64,000 nt of DNA, from positions 4,402,001 through 4,466,000 of the forward strand of contig NC_026502.1 of NCBI RefSeq assembly GCF_000182925.2. Direction: 5' to 3'. This DNA is from Neurospora crassa OR74A. Taxonomy: Eukaryota; Ascomycota; Sordariomycetes; Sordariales; Sordariaceae. The notes under the pieces were generated by a model that had not been told where the DNA came from, made no database searches, and saw only the letters and a program-made list of their open reading frames with translations. Both the position numbers and the translations under genes were made by a program. The first letter of the stretch is position 1. Every line of letters starts with the position of its first letter. Of the stretch, positions 32,920-42,816 are shown piece by piece.

Positions 32920-34813
32920 ATGGGTGACAACTTCCAACTTCCATCCCCAGCCCCGGCTCAAGCTCAGGAACCGCAACAGAACCCTACCCCCCAAAATGCT
33001 ACCCTCCTCCAGGCCTTCGAATGGTACACCCCCCCTGATCACGCCCACTTCCTTCGTCTGTCTTCTCAGATCCCTCAACTCTCCCAGCATGGAATCTCTT
33101 CCCTTTGGATCCCACCCTCCTGCCGAGCCACCTCACCTCAGTCCAATGGCTACGACATCTATGACCTCTATGATCTGGGTGAGTTCGATCAGAAGGGTTC
33201 CGTGGCCACCAAGTGGGGGACCAAGGCTCAACTTCTGGAGCTGGCCCGGAAGGGTAAAGAGTACGGCGTAGGACTCTACTGGGATGCGGTCCTCAACCAT
33301 CGCTTTGGTGCTGACCACCGCGAGCGGTGCAAGGCTGTTGAAGTGGATGCCAACGATCGGAGGGTGAGAGTAAGTGGGGAGTACGAGATCGACGCCTGGG
33401 TGGGCTTTGACTTCCCTGGTCGCGGAGATCAAGAAAGCACGATGAAATACCACTGGTACCACTTCTCCGGTGTCGACTTCAACGCCGACGATCCGGGCAA
33501 GGCGGGGACTATCTACCAGATTTTGGGGGAGCAAAGCCAAGGGTGGGCCAAGAGTCCTGAGGATGTTGATGGTGAAAAGGGCAATTACGATTATCTGATG
33601 GGGTGTGATGTGGATTACAGTCATCCGGAGGTGGTGGACGATGTGCTGAACTGGGGGCGGTGGCTGGCAAAAGAGGTCTCAATCAAGGGAATCAGATTTG
33701 ATGCCGTCAAGCATTTCAGTGAGAGTTTCTTGAAGAAATTCGTGAAAATGCTTGATGGAGAATTTGGCGAGGGATGGTTCTTGGTGGGCGAGTTTTGGAA
33801 GGATTCTTTACAGAGCATGGTATGTTGTTGCTGAACTTGTCGACAGTGGCGTAACTGTATCACTAACTTGCGATAGACTGATTATCTCGACCGGATGGAC
33901 CACAAGTTCTCGCTGTTTGATGCACCCTTGGTCTACAACTTTGGTGAAATCAGCACGAGTGTCTCTGCTGATCTGAGGAAAGTGTTTGACGACACGCTGG
34001 TGCAAAAAGCTCCCGTCTGCGCTGTGGCATGTTCTCGTTTTCTCTTCTTCACTCTCCGTCTTTGCTCCCTTTTCCTTTCTTGCCTCTATATTCTTACATC
34101 CTCTGATCTTCCATGTGCCATCCCCACGACCTCGCTATTTACTTCTAGTTTCACCCTTCTCTTATGTCCCACCCTTCCGAACCTACCTTCCTCATCCTTC
34201 CCAATAAAACACAACATCCGCTAACAGCACCCTGTAACAGACACTCGTTCAAAATCACGACACCCAACCGCTCCAAGCTCTCCACGTCCCCATAACTCCC
34301 TGGTTCCTCCCCCTCGGCTACGCCCTCATTCTCATCCGTGAAGCCGGCTACCCCTGCATCTTCTACGGCGACCTGTACGGTCTTTGCACCCCTACGTCTG
34401 ATAACCCGTCTCCCACCAGACCAACCAGCGGTCCTGTGACTATCATCCCTAAGCTTCTTCTGGCCAGAAAGCTATATGCGTATGGACCGCAGACGGACTA
34501 TTTTGACTATCCCACCTGCATCGGCTGGGTCCGTCACGGGACGTGGGACAAAAAGGATAAATGCGCGGTGGTGATGAGTAATGCGGGAGAGGGGTGGAAG
34601 TGGATGTTTGTGGGCGTGGAATGCGCTGGCCAACAGTGGACGGATGTGTTGGAGTGGAGGAAGGAGGTGGTCACGATAGGGGAAAACGGATGGGCGGAGT
34701 TCAGATGTGGTGGTTGTAGTGTGAGTGTTTGGGTTTGGGAAGGGGCGAAGGGCAGGGACGAGTTCGAGACTCAGTTTGACTTCGACATATATGCTGCCTC
34801 TACTGCCAAGTGA
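32920..34813 (+). CDS. Intracellular alpha-amylase (GH13, bacterial-type)
   Basis: This hydrolyses internal alpha-1,4 bonds in starch-like glucans. There is no signal peptide, so a cytosolic role (glycogen or alpha-glucan metabolism, GH13_5-like) is inferred. Exons are 32920-33819, 33877-34026 and 34241-34813, giving 540 residues. Intron 1 is GT-AG with an ACTAAC branch. Intron 2 most likely starts with GC (GTG|GCATGT) and ends CTGTAACAG, because that join gives CAVTLVQNHDTQP, the expected family sequence; using a GT three bases earlier would delete one valine. GH13 conserved regions are all visible: DAVLNHR, GIRFDAVKH with nucleophile Asp261, VGEFWK with acid/base Glu291, and NHDTQ with Asp357. 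The start gives MGDNFQLPSPAPAQAQ, followed by ATLLQAFEWYTP. The C-terminal beta domain ends at AASTAK. Confidence 0.92.
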
Positions 34814-35420
34814 GGTTGAGGGACTGCAAACTTGGGGTGCCTCTAATGGAAGGGGTGCGACGGAAATACATAAAAGGATATCGGAGAAAGGGCGATGGAT
34901 GAATGGGAAGGATGTGAAACAACAAATCCTGAAAGACATGAGTGCAAAAGATTGTTCGAATCGTGGAGGCATGTTAGGCACAAAGATCGAGGCAGTCCAT
35001 CAAACAACAAAGTGAGGAAGTCAGTTTCTATTGCTATCAACGTCAGTTTTCTCCTCCAGCCCTCTCCACCGAGAGCCATCTGAGTGTCGACAGCAACGTT
35101 CGGTCCTTCCGAAATATGCCTAGAGGTACTGTGTAAGGAGCAATACAGCCGGTCAAGTACCATTTATATGTATGTGGACAAACCGCCAAGCTCAGGCTAC
35201 GAAACAGATAAAAAGCCATCGCAGACGCCTCCCGATCCGAACTCCGACGCTAAGATGCAAGTTTTCCAGGCGAAGGTCATAAACCATGAATTCTAGGTAA
35301 ACTCCAGTCATTACCCTTCAACCACCAAGTGCCAGTCCAGCTGGCGAACCAGATCAGATCAAATCAGAACATGCCGAATCTGAAGTCCCAAAGTCTGAGT
35401 TCCAGGATCCGGATCCGAGT
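34814..35420. other. Convergent 3' spacer
   Basis: About 600 nt between convergent stop codons, with one TAGAGGTA copy at 35121-35128. No gene is supported. Confidence 0.5.
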
Positions 35421-36623
35421 TCAAATCTGAGTCGGGGCAGCCACCCTACCGCCATCGACACCCGGCAAAAAAACCTCCGTGTTCGAGGAGCTCGGCTCCG
35501 GCCAACACTGCCAATCGTAATAACAAGGCTGCATCGTCAGCGAGACAGAGTCATCGGTATAGCTCGCAGTGAAGTACCACGACAAGTCATGGGTAGACTC
35601 GGGCTCATCGTTGGCATCGTTCTGCTTGCCGGCCTGAACGCCCTCGTGCTCGAGATGATTGGCCTGGACGCCTTTGCCAACCTTGGAGATGCGCTCGACA
35701 GCGCCCTCGCCACCGTTGAGGATGGTAGTGCGGACTTGCTCCTTGGGACGAGGCATGGACGGAGCGGGGGTGGTCACGCTGAGGGCGGCCTCCTCCAGCG
35801 GATTCGGGGCCGGAGCAGGAATGGGGAGGACGTGGTAACCTGGGGCGATGGAGACGCTGGTCTCGATGGGCGAGACGGGGGAAGAGGGAGCAGAGCGACG
35901 GTGGACGCCGAGGATGGTGCTGGTGACCATCGTGTTCTGCTCGGTCCAGGTACCGGAAGGAGGAGCAAGCGGGTAGCTACGCGTGGGACGGATGACGGGA
36001 GCAGGAGTGTCGGTGACGTCACCGCTGTTGGGGAGCAACAGGGTGTAGGTAGTGGCCATGGTGTCGAAAGTGAAGGTTAGGGTGGTGTACTGCTTGTCGG
36101 GGGCAGCCTGCTGCTCGACCTGGAGACCCCGGGGGCGGACGAGGTTGCTTGAGGTCTCACCGTAAGTACTGCTGTGGCTGGTATGATCGGCAGAGACGGT
36201 GACAACAACCGGGGTGACGGTGATGGTGGCCTTGGGGACGAAGTCGGCGGTTGAGTTGGTGAAGCCAGGAGCGGTGACAGCATCGACGGAGGCCGCGATG
36301 GTGACGGTCTTGATGTCGGTCTCGACCTCGGTCACGATGCTCTCAGTCTCGGAGTCAGACTCGGGTGCGGTGCTGCTGGCGCCGTAACCGCCTGTAGGTA
36401 CAGTCACAGCGGCAGTCTCGGTGCCGTGAGCGTGCCCCTGGTGGGTATCAGTCGAGAAAATGGGCTTGGGAAGACCCGGCAAGCCATCGATGTGGAACTC
36501 CGCGCTGGCTGTGGTAGTGATGGTTTTGTGGCCAGTGAGCTCACGGGTAGATCTCTCGATGTAGGGCGCGGCCAGGACCTGGGTGAGGCCGGCGCTTAAG
36601 GTGAGAAAAAAGTGAAACTTCAT
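35421..36623 (-). CDS. Secreted Ser/Thr/Pro-rich protein of unknown function
   Basis: One uninterrupted frame encodes 400 residues. The N-terminus MKFHFFLTLSAGLTQVLAAP is a clear signal peptide with a cleavage site after about residue 18. The rest is rich in Thr, Ser, Val and Pro with repeated TVTV-like stretches (TETAAVTVPT, TITVTPVVVTVSADHTS), suggesting an O-glycosylated extracellular or cell-wall protein. Two cysteines occur near the end (PCYYDWQCWPE). The C-terminus (GGRVAAPTQI) is not hydrophobic enough for a GPI signal. Codon choice is biased to C/G third positions along the frame, supporting a real gene. I recognise no domain. It lies downstream of and convergent with the amylase gene. 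Confidence 0.7.
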   Translation of the reverse strand: MKFHFFLTLSAGLTQVLAAPYIERSTRELTGHKTITTTASAEFHIDGLPGLPKPIFSTDTHQGHAHGTETAAVTVPTGGYGASSTAPESDSETESIVTEVETDIKTVTIAASVDAVTAPGFTNSTADFVPKATITVTPVVVTVSADHTSHSSTYGETSSNLVRPRGLQVEQQAAPDKQYTTLTFTFDTMATTYTLLLPNSGDVTDTPAPVIRPTRSYPLAPPSGTWTEQNTMVTSTILGVHRRSAPSSPVSPIETSVSIAPGYHVLPIPAPAPNPLEEAALSVTTPAPSMPRPKEQVRTTILNGGEGAVERISKVGKGVQANHLEHEGVQAGKQNDANDEPESTHDLSWYFTASYTDDSVSLTMQPCYYDWQCWPEPSSSNTEVFLPGVDGGRVAAPTQI

Positions 36624-37572
36624 TGTCGCGTACTTGCCTCGTTGTTTGGCGAGGGAGCGAGTTGTGCGGTGTTGGCTTGGTTCTTGCTTAACTGAGAGCT
36701 TGCGTGGCGTAACCCCGATGGGCGAACGATAATCTTGAGATCAAGACCGTGATGGCGTTGTAGGTGTTTTAACGGAAGGAGACAATAATGTTTCTGGGAG
36801 GATGAAGGAGGGCGTGGAGGGGCTGCTGCCATTATTTTCCAAGAGGCTCCTGTTGCGTCACCGGTTCCTGCCAGCTGCCTGCCTAGTTCAACTTCAGACG
36901 GAGGTCTAACATCAGGCATAAAGTGCCAAGTACTCCTCAGCACATAACTTATCATTCACAGGCAGGTACGGAGTGAAGAGCCGTGAGGCAAGGCGTAAAG
37001 GGCAGGCAAACATTAGGTAAGTACTGACATCAGACGAAAGAAGGTACGGTATCGATCCAGCCAGCTCGAGACCCAGTGACCAGGGCAGCCAGCTAATCTT
37101 CTACAAATACATGATCGGGTGGACTTGTCACGCTGCTGCAATGTTCACCTTGTTGGCCGAGTGGTTTACGGTCAATACTGAAGGCAAAGGTTGAACGAGA
37201 TGGCGACTTTAGTTGAAGTCTGTGAGGCGACGAGGCATACGAGACTACCTCTACTCTAGAAGTTCAATCTGTATTGGGTAAAAGTATACCTCTACCGTGC
37301 CTCTACATCTGTAACCCTTGGACGGTGACGGCGACGGTTTCTCGTTCTTCCCTCATCGCGGAGTCAAACAACGGACCGTGGGGAGAAAAGGGTGATATGG
37401 ATAAGTACCATGGAACAAAGGACCAACTTCACCCGAAAGGACTGGAAACAATGTGTGATTACACATGAACGAGTACAACACTCGTCCGCAGTTAATTTCC
37501 CAAAACCTAAAAAAAGGTACAAACAAATACGATTACGAAAACAGAGAATCACCGATTCCACAACTCTCCGTG
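36624..37572. other. Spacer between the secreted-protein gene and SDA1
   Basis: About 950 nt upstream of the secreted-protein gene and downstream of SDA1. Two TACCTCTA copies lie at 37246 and 37287, and a CTCTA variant follows at 37301. No gene is supported. Confidence 0.5.
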
Positions 37573-39912
37573 TTACATACCGTTCCTTCTCCTTCCTCCG
37601 CTCTTACTCCTAGCAATATGCGCCGTCAGACGCTTCTTGGTATCCACCAAACTCCTCTTATGCTTCGCCCTCGCCTTACCAACCGTCATTAGGAAGTTCT
37701 TCTTTCTCGCCTTCTCCTTGTTCGTCGACGACTTGCCCTCAGCCTCCTTCTTGGATTTCCTGATTGCCTGCGTCGACTTGTGCTCCTCACGCGCAGGCTT
37801 GCCATCCTTGGCCATGGCCACCCGCTCCTCCTTGGTGCTCTTCTTGCCAATCTGGGCAGGCAACTCAATGTCGTCGGCGGTAACACCGTCTTCGATGTGC
37901 TTGGCGATAAGTTCTTGTCTCCTCTTGGAGACGGTGCCTGTCATCTTGTCTAATTGGGCCTCCCGGCGGAGCTCTGCCAGTTTGGCGAGGTCGGCGGGCG
38001 TGAGGATAGTGGTCATGGCGAGCTTGGAAATGCGGTTGGCTTCGGCGGCGGCGGCCATGGCTTCGTCGGAGATGAGATCAGGAGCCGTTGAGCTGTCGCG
38101 ACGCTGCTTCTTGGCTGCAGGCCCTTCGTCCTCGTCATCGGAGTGCTCAACGTTGATCCACCCGGTTGAAGAGTCAGAATCGTTGGAGGCGACTTCCCAC
38201 TCGTCGGAATTGAACCCATCTTCGTCATCATCATCATCCTTCATCTTAGCGTCTCCATCAGCATCCTCACCCTTCTCAGCGAGTTTCTTGAGTTTCTGCT
38301 CCTCCTTGTACTTCTCGAGAAGCTCGATACCCTCAATACCGCTCTCCACTTGCTCTTCACCAAACTTGAGCCTCTTGACCTCACCCGACTTCAATCCCAT
38401 GGTTGCCTCCTTGCCGCGGAACTTCTTTTGCAGCAGCTCGGGGTAAACTTCACGGTAAAGAGACTGAAGACCCTTGGCGGCCATTACCACGCCCTTGTCC
38501 TTGGACTTTTGGTACATGACTAGATCTTGAAGGAGAGTCTCGCTCATGCAGAGCGGTTGGCGCAAAGCGACTTCACGGATAGAGTTGATACCGGCAGAGG
38601 CAACTTCGGCGGCAGAAGCCTCCGAGACGAACTCATTGGCGATCTTGACAACGAGAGGTTCGATGGCGTCGGGAGGAACGTGGTTGTGTGTCGCCTGCGC
38701 CAAAGAAGCGAGGAATGAAGTGACGGACGGTTGCTTGGGCGTCAAGTACTTGGTGAACCACGGATACAAGGAAATGATGGTGAGCTTGTGCAGACCGACC
38801 AGACGGGTGACGAGCTGGAGGACCAGTAGCTTGTTGTCGAGGGAGAACTTGCACTTGGTATTCTGCAGGTGTTTCTGGAAAAGCTGCTCGGCGAAGCCTT
38901 GAGGATCGTGAATGAGGTGGAGAGCCGAGAAGTTCAGCGGATGAGGGGCATGCTTCTTGCGCTCCTGCTTCTTAATCTTTTCCATGGCCTTCTCCATGGC
39001 CTTTTGGCGCTTCTTGGTCTTCTTGTTGATAGTGCCCTGATGCTTGACCTTCTTAATGTCAATCTCCTCGTCACTAGAGTCGTCCTCCATCTCCTCGCGC
39101 TCCTTGTCGCCACCCAAGAAGAAGCGGACACCACCAACGACGACCTTTTCGTTGTCGGACAAACAGGCCTCCTTCATGACGTCGCAGGGCCGGGCGTCGG
39201 TCCAGATCTGGCGGCGCCACAGCTCGCGGGTGATGCGGCAGGCCCACATGCCTTTGGTCGAAGTGCGGTCCGAGGTAACGAGGTTGTGCAAGACAGTTTG
39301 GATGGTGCGGTTGAGCTTGTGGTTGGTGGCCTTGGAGTTGGACTCGCGCAGGTCGCTGACGATCTTGGTATACAGGAGGGAGCGGAGAGACTTGGAGGGC
39401 GTCGAGATTAAAATGGGGAAGAGGGTGGTAAGCAGGCTGGTCGAGTCGATGACATCCTTGCGACGGAGGAGAGACAAGCTGCCAACAACCTTTTCGCGAA
39501 GATCGGGGTTGAGAACGGCATGGTGTTGAGTCAAGAGCTCCTTAAGGTGGTCGAAGTAGGGGGCAGTGACATCGGGGTACAGATCGGCGACGTGCGCGAC
39601 GAGGTCAACGAGATCGTGGAATTTCTTGTTATCTTCGCTGGAGGCGGAGGAAGGGGACGAGATGAAGATTTGCCGTTGGGCGTCGTATGCGAGCCATTGG
39701 TCGTAAAACTCTTGGGCATAGGATCTGGAGGAGGAGGCCAGGGTGTTAGTAAACAGAAGCGACTGACGACGAGGGCAGCAATTGGCGACGACGACGACGA
39801 CGACGACGACAACAACAAGAACAACTCACTTGGGATCCCTCCTGATCTTGTACTGCAAACTGACCAGGTCAGCGTCGACCTTCTCGAGGGCGGCCACCTT
39901 TCTCTTGGGCAT
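37573..39912 (-). CDS. sda1: SDA1-like 60S ribosome biogenesis / nuclear export factor
   Basis: Sda1 is an essential nucleolar/nuclear protein needed for maturation and export of pre-60S ribosomal subunits and, in yeast, for actin organisation and G1 passage. Exons on the minus strand are 39912-39830 and 39724-37573, giving 744 residues, close to the yeast length. The first exon reads MPKRKVAALEKVDADLVSLQ and joins as RRDPKSYAQEFYDQW. The N-terminal helical-repeat region includes LNPDLREKVVGSLSLLRRKD, and the middle has a Lys-rich stretch (KKTKKRQKAMEKAMEKIKKQ). A long acidic segment (DDDDDEDGFNSDEWEVASND) and a basic C-terminal end (KKRLTAHIARSKSGGRRRNGM) follow, both typical of SDA1. The intron (39725-39829) contains a GAC/GTC triplet repeat. 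It shares a 498-nt upstream region with the divergent phosphatase-like gene. Confidence 0.92.
39784..39811. repeat. GAC triplet microsatellite in the SDA1 intron
   Basis: About eight tandem GAC units (plus strand) followed by AAC units lie within the SDA1 intron, so length changes would not alter the protein. Confidence 0.8.
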
Positions 39913-40410
39913 CTTGGCGGCTGGAGCGGGAAGGACGGTATTCTGAGTGATGTTGAGATCGATGCGAGTCGCAACGAGAGTGCAAGCCGGTTCCCTCTGC
40001 TCTGTTCAGTTCCAGTCCTCTGGCACAATCCTCAACCCTCGCTTTGCCTGGAGCTTCAGCGGTCCAGAATTTTTTGGGAAATTGATTCCTTATCGGATCC
40101 TTATCAGCTGCGCCAGTGGAGTTGGTGGACGTTCCAGGCGGGGAGGACCCTGGACAGCGCGGCATTCTGTACCCCACTTGAACTGTGCCCTTTTAAATTT
40201 TCTTTTTCTGCCGCGCTTTTTCTTGGATTTCTTTTCCCTTTTGCTTTCCACAAATCACCATTTACTTGGGCGATTGACGGCAGCAACTGCTCCCCGCGGT
40301 TTGCTATTCCCATTCCGGCGATGATGCATTCCTCATCCGCCACTTGAACTTGGACAACCGAGACGATTGGCATATGCTGTCTTTCGTTTCGTCCTTCATC
40401 TCCCAACAAC
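39913..40410. promoter_or_regulatory. Bidirectional promoter region of sda1 and the phosphatase-like gene
   Basis: The start codons of two divergent genes are 498 nt apart, so both promoters lie here. The half next to the plus-strand gene is T- and C-rich. No specific factor site is assigned. Confidence 0.5.
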
Positions 40411-41292
40411 ATGCGGCTCTTCCTCGTTCGACACGGAGAGACCGTCGACAACGTGGCCGGTTTATAGTACGTTCAATCCAGCAGACCATGTCCACAGGAC
40501 AATTGGCTGACCTTCCCCAGCGCAGGCATTCGTGACTCCCCCCTCACCACCCACGGTGTCTTGCAGGCACGTCGTCTAGCCTCGCACTTTGCCTCGCGGT
40601 CGTCCTCAATTGGTCCTGTCACGCACATCTTCTCTTCCGATCTGCAGCGCGCAGTCAGTACTGCCCAGGCCATTGTGGACGCCCAGGTGACGAAGGCAAC
40701 GGAGAAGGAAGATACGGACCATTCCAAGCTCCAACTAGTACAGGTTGTCGAGCTTCGCGAACGCGATTTCCGATCTGCCGAGGGGAAGCGCTTTGGCACA
40801 CCGCATTCCGATGCCGAAACGCATGACGAGATGCGCGCGCGAGCCACCGATTTCGTACAAGCCCACCTGGATCCGCTGCTGGACAGTATCTCCAATGGTG
40901 ATAACTGCAAGACCAACACCTCCGTCGTGGTTGTCGCGCATGGCTTGATACTCAACTCGCTCTTGAGATCACTTTTGGCGCGTTATGCCCCAGAAGAGAT
41001 GACGAGGCTTGCCAACGCAAAGCTGTCGTCGGGTTCTGTTGCCGGAAGGTCAGAATTTCTCGCTGCTTGGAGCAACACTGGATATCTCGAGATGAAGGTG
41101 GATGCCATCGCCTCGTCTGAGGAAACCGAGAAGTCGACTGCTCAGTTGACTGTCGTCCGGGTCAACGTCCTTGACCACCTCCACGGCCTGAAAAGGACCA
41201 GGGGTGGCATTGGCAGTGCCAAGTTTGACAGTAAACAGAAGACGATGGATTCGTTCTTCAAACCCGCTGCCAAAAAGCGACGGGTTGATTGA
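40411..41292 (+). CDS. Histidine phosphatase (phosphoglycerate mutase-like) with C-terminal PIP-box-like tail
   Basis: This is a branch-1 histidine phosphatase. Exons 40411-40466 and 40521-41292 give 275 residues; the intron begins GTACGT, has a CTGAC branch and ends CCCCAG. The protein opens MRLFLVRHGETVDN, with catalytic His8 in the RHG motif. Other conserved points are SPLTTHGVLQAR, the FSSDLQRAVSTAQ arginine, ELRERDF and the second His at 159 (VVVVAHGLILN). Nucleophilic chemistry on a phosphate ester is expected, but substrate cannot be told from sequence. The last 18 residues read QKTMDSFFKPAAKKRRVD. This fits the PCNA-interacting consensus Q-x-x-[LIM]-x-x-[FY]-[FY] (Gln258 to Phe265), followed directly by a basic nuclear-signal-like KKRR. 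A nuclear, replication-linked phosphatase is therefore possible. It is convergent with the alkyltransferase-like gene. Confidence 0.88.
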
Positions 41293-41706
41293 CCGGTGTC
41301 AGCAATTGGTATGTTCCTGCCTCCTTTCTTCATTTACACCACACACCCTGCCTGCTTTTCATGATGAGAAAAACAATGTTCACAGACCTGTACCGAAACA
41401 CTATGTGGAAAAACTTGTCCAACCGCTATCTGAGAAAGCACATCACAATTGTCCTGGTTATCATTGTCTTGATGTGAGCGCCGTTGCTAACGGGTATCAA
41501 AGACAGGATATCTTGAACTGGCACCACTCGAGGCTTGCTGGAATATGCCAAGCCATCGTTACTTCGGTACACCTCAGAATAGCTCGCAATGATACTTGAT
41601 CCTTTTCATAACCTTCACTCTTTGTAAACCCGTGATTCTTGATATTGCCTAGACACATATGCTATGATCATGCGATTTGAGTCTTTCAATGATCATGTCT
41701 CTTTTG
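41293..41706. other. Convergent 3' spacer
   Basis: 414 nt between two convergent stop codons, holding the two 3' UTRs. I see no gene in it. Confidence 0.5.
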
Positions 41707-42373
41707 CTATTCCTCGTCGCTTTCGCCTTCCTCGCTATCAATGGACTCTAGCTCCTCTCCTTCCTCTGACGGCAGTATCCTGGGGAACCATCCATACTCT
41801 GCGAAGTCAACCATGAGCTCTCCCAATGCCCCCGTTGTAACAATGACACCTTCCGCCTCCAATGCTGTCGCTTGGCTGCGTGATCCTTCCGGCTGAGATC
41901 TTATAAAAAATGGGCTGTCAGTATCTGATCCGTCACATACATTGACGATCCACATGTAGTTCAACAGGCAATTCTCCTTTGAGCCGATGTCTGAGCTGCC
42001 GTTGGAAGCGCACATACCGAGGAGAAATAACGCCCTTGGCATTGATCACTCTCTGCCAGGGTACATTCTCATGATTGAACCGGGCTGACGGGTCAATGGG
42101 GAGGTGTTTGAGGCAGACTCCTACCTGCCGGGGCCGTTGCGCTGTTGAGTTTATGTCGCTTGTCAGCATTTCCACCTGTGTGGTACGAAAAGGGAGATTG
42201 GTGGTATCAGGATGAGGTGCATCTCGTGAACCGATGTGAGCAGGAAGTATTTGCATACGCGTCCCAACCAGCTTTGCAATGTGGCCGTAGCTGGTGACTT
42301 TGCCGTGTGGAATCTCTTGCACGGCGCTGTAGACGGCGTGGAAAAAAGCTTGTGCTTCTTCGGAGCGAGCCAT
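41707..42373 (-). CDS. atl1: Alkyltransferase-like DNA repair protein (Atl1-type)
   Basis: Atl proteins resemble O6-alkylguanine-DNA alkyltransferase but cannot transfer the alkyl group; they bind the lesion and hand it to nucleotide excision repair. Three minus-strand exons, 42373-42259, 42141-42018 and 41899-41707, sum to 143 residues in one frame. Donors are GTATGC and GTATGT. Exon 1 gives MARSEEAQAFFHAVYSAVQE then PHGKVTSYGHIAKLVGT, the DNA-binding wing pattern. Exon 2 joins as PQRPRQVGVCLKHLP and contains VPWQRVINAKGVISPR. True transferases have Pro-Cys-His-Arg here; Trp67 replaces the reactive Cys, exactly the Atl1 signature. Exon 3 contributes ALEAEGVIVT and an acidic tail ending EEGESDEE. 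An upstream in-frame extension to 42487 exists but does not look conserved. Confidence 0.9.
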
Positions 42374-42708
42374 CTCAACGATAATTGAGTCTGATTGTTG
42401 GCGGGGAGGTGATTGGTAGCAGTGAGAGTGGTTGCGTTTATGGAGTTGCGCTGGAGAATTGACTGCTGATGCTCCCGCTCGTGACAAAGAACAGTTGTGG
42501 CGGGTGTATGGAAGTTCTCACTCCCCCACATTACTCATTTCTTTTACTGCGAGGTTTGGCACGGTCAGTTTTCCCTCGGCGCAATCGTCGTCAAAAGCAT
42601 TTACGAACGAGACAAACACCTTCCGTACTATCTGCAAGAAGTTCTAACGAAAGAGCTTGCCAGGGAATGATCATTATGATGATGCTTGAATAATAAGACA
42701 ACTGCAAC

Positions 42709-42716
42709 AAAAAAAA
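42709..42716 (-). terminator. Poly(T) terminator of tRNA-Ala
   Basis: Eight consecutive T on the minus strand lie 7 nt after the discriminator base of the tRNA gene, the standard RNA polymerase III stop. Confidence 0.8.
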
Positions 42717-42723
42717 CACAACT

Positions 42724-42816
42724 TGGACAATACCGGGATTGAACCGGTGACCTTCCACAAAGATGACCGAATAGTCGACATGCGAAGCGGAAATCATACC
42801 ACTAGACCAATTGCCC
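42724..42816 (-). tRNA. tRNA-Ala (anticodon CGC) with a 21-nt intron
   Basis: The minus strand folds as a cloverleaf. Acceptor GGGCAAT pairs with ATTGTCC, including a G3-U70 wobble, the universal identity element for alanyl-tRNA synthetase. The D arm holds AGTGGTA. Anticodon stem TCCGC pairs with GTGGA, the loop starts TTCGCA (anticodon CGC at 42784-42782), and the T arm is ACCGG-TTCAATC-CCGGT. About 21 nt inserted after position 37 form the intron. Discriminator is A. Reading the anticodon stem one base out of register would suggest Arg(TCG), but the stem pairing and G3-U70 favour Ala. Confidence 0.88.
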
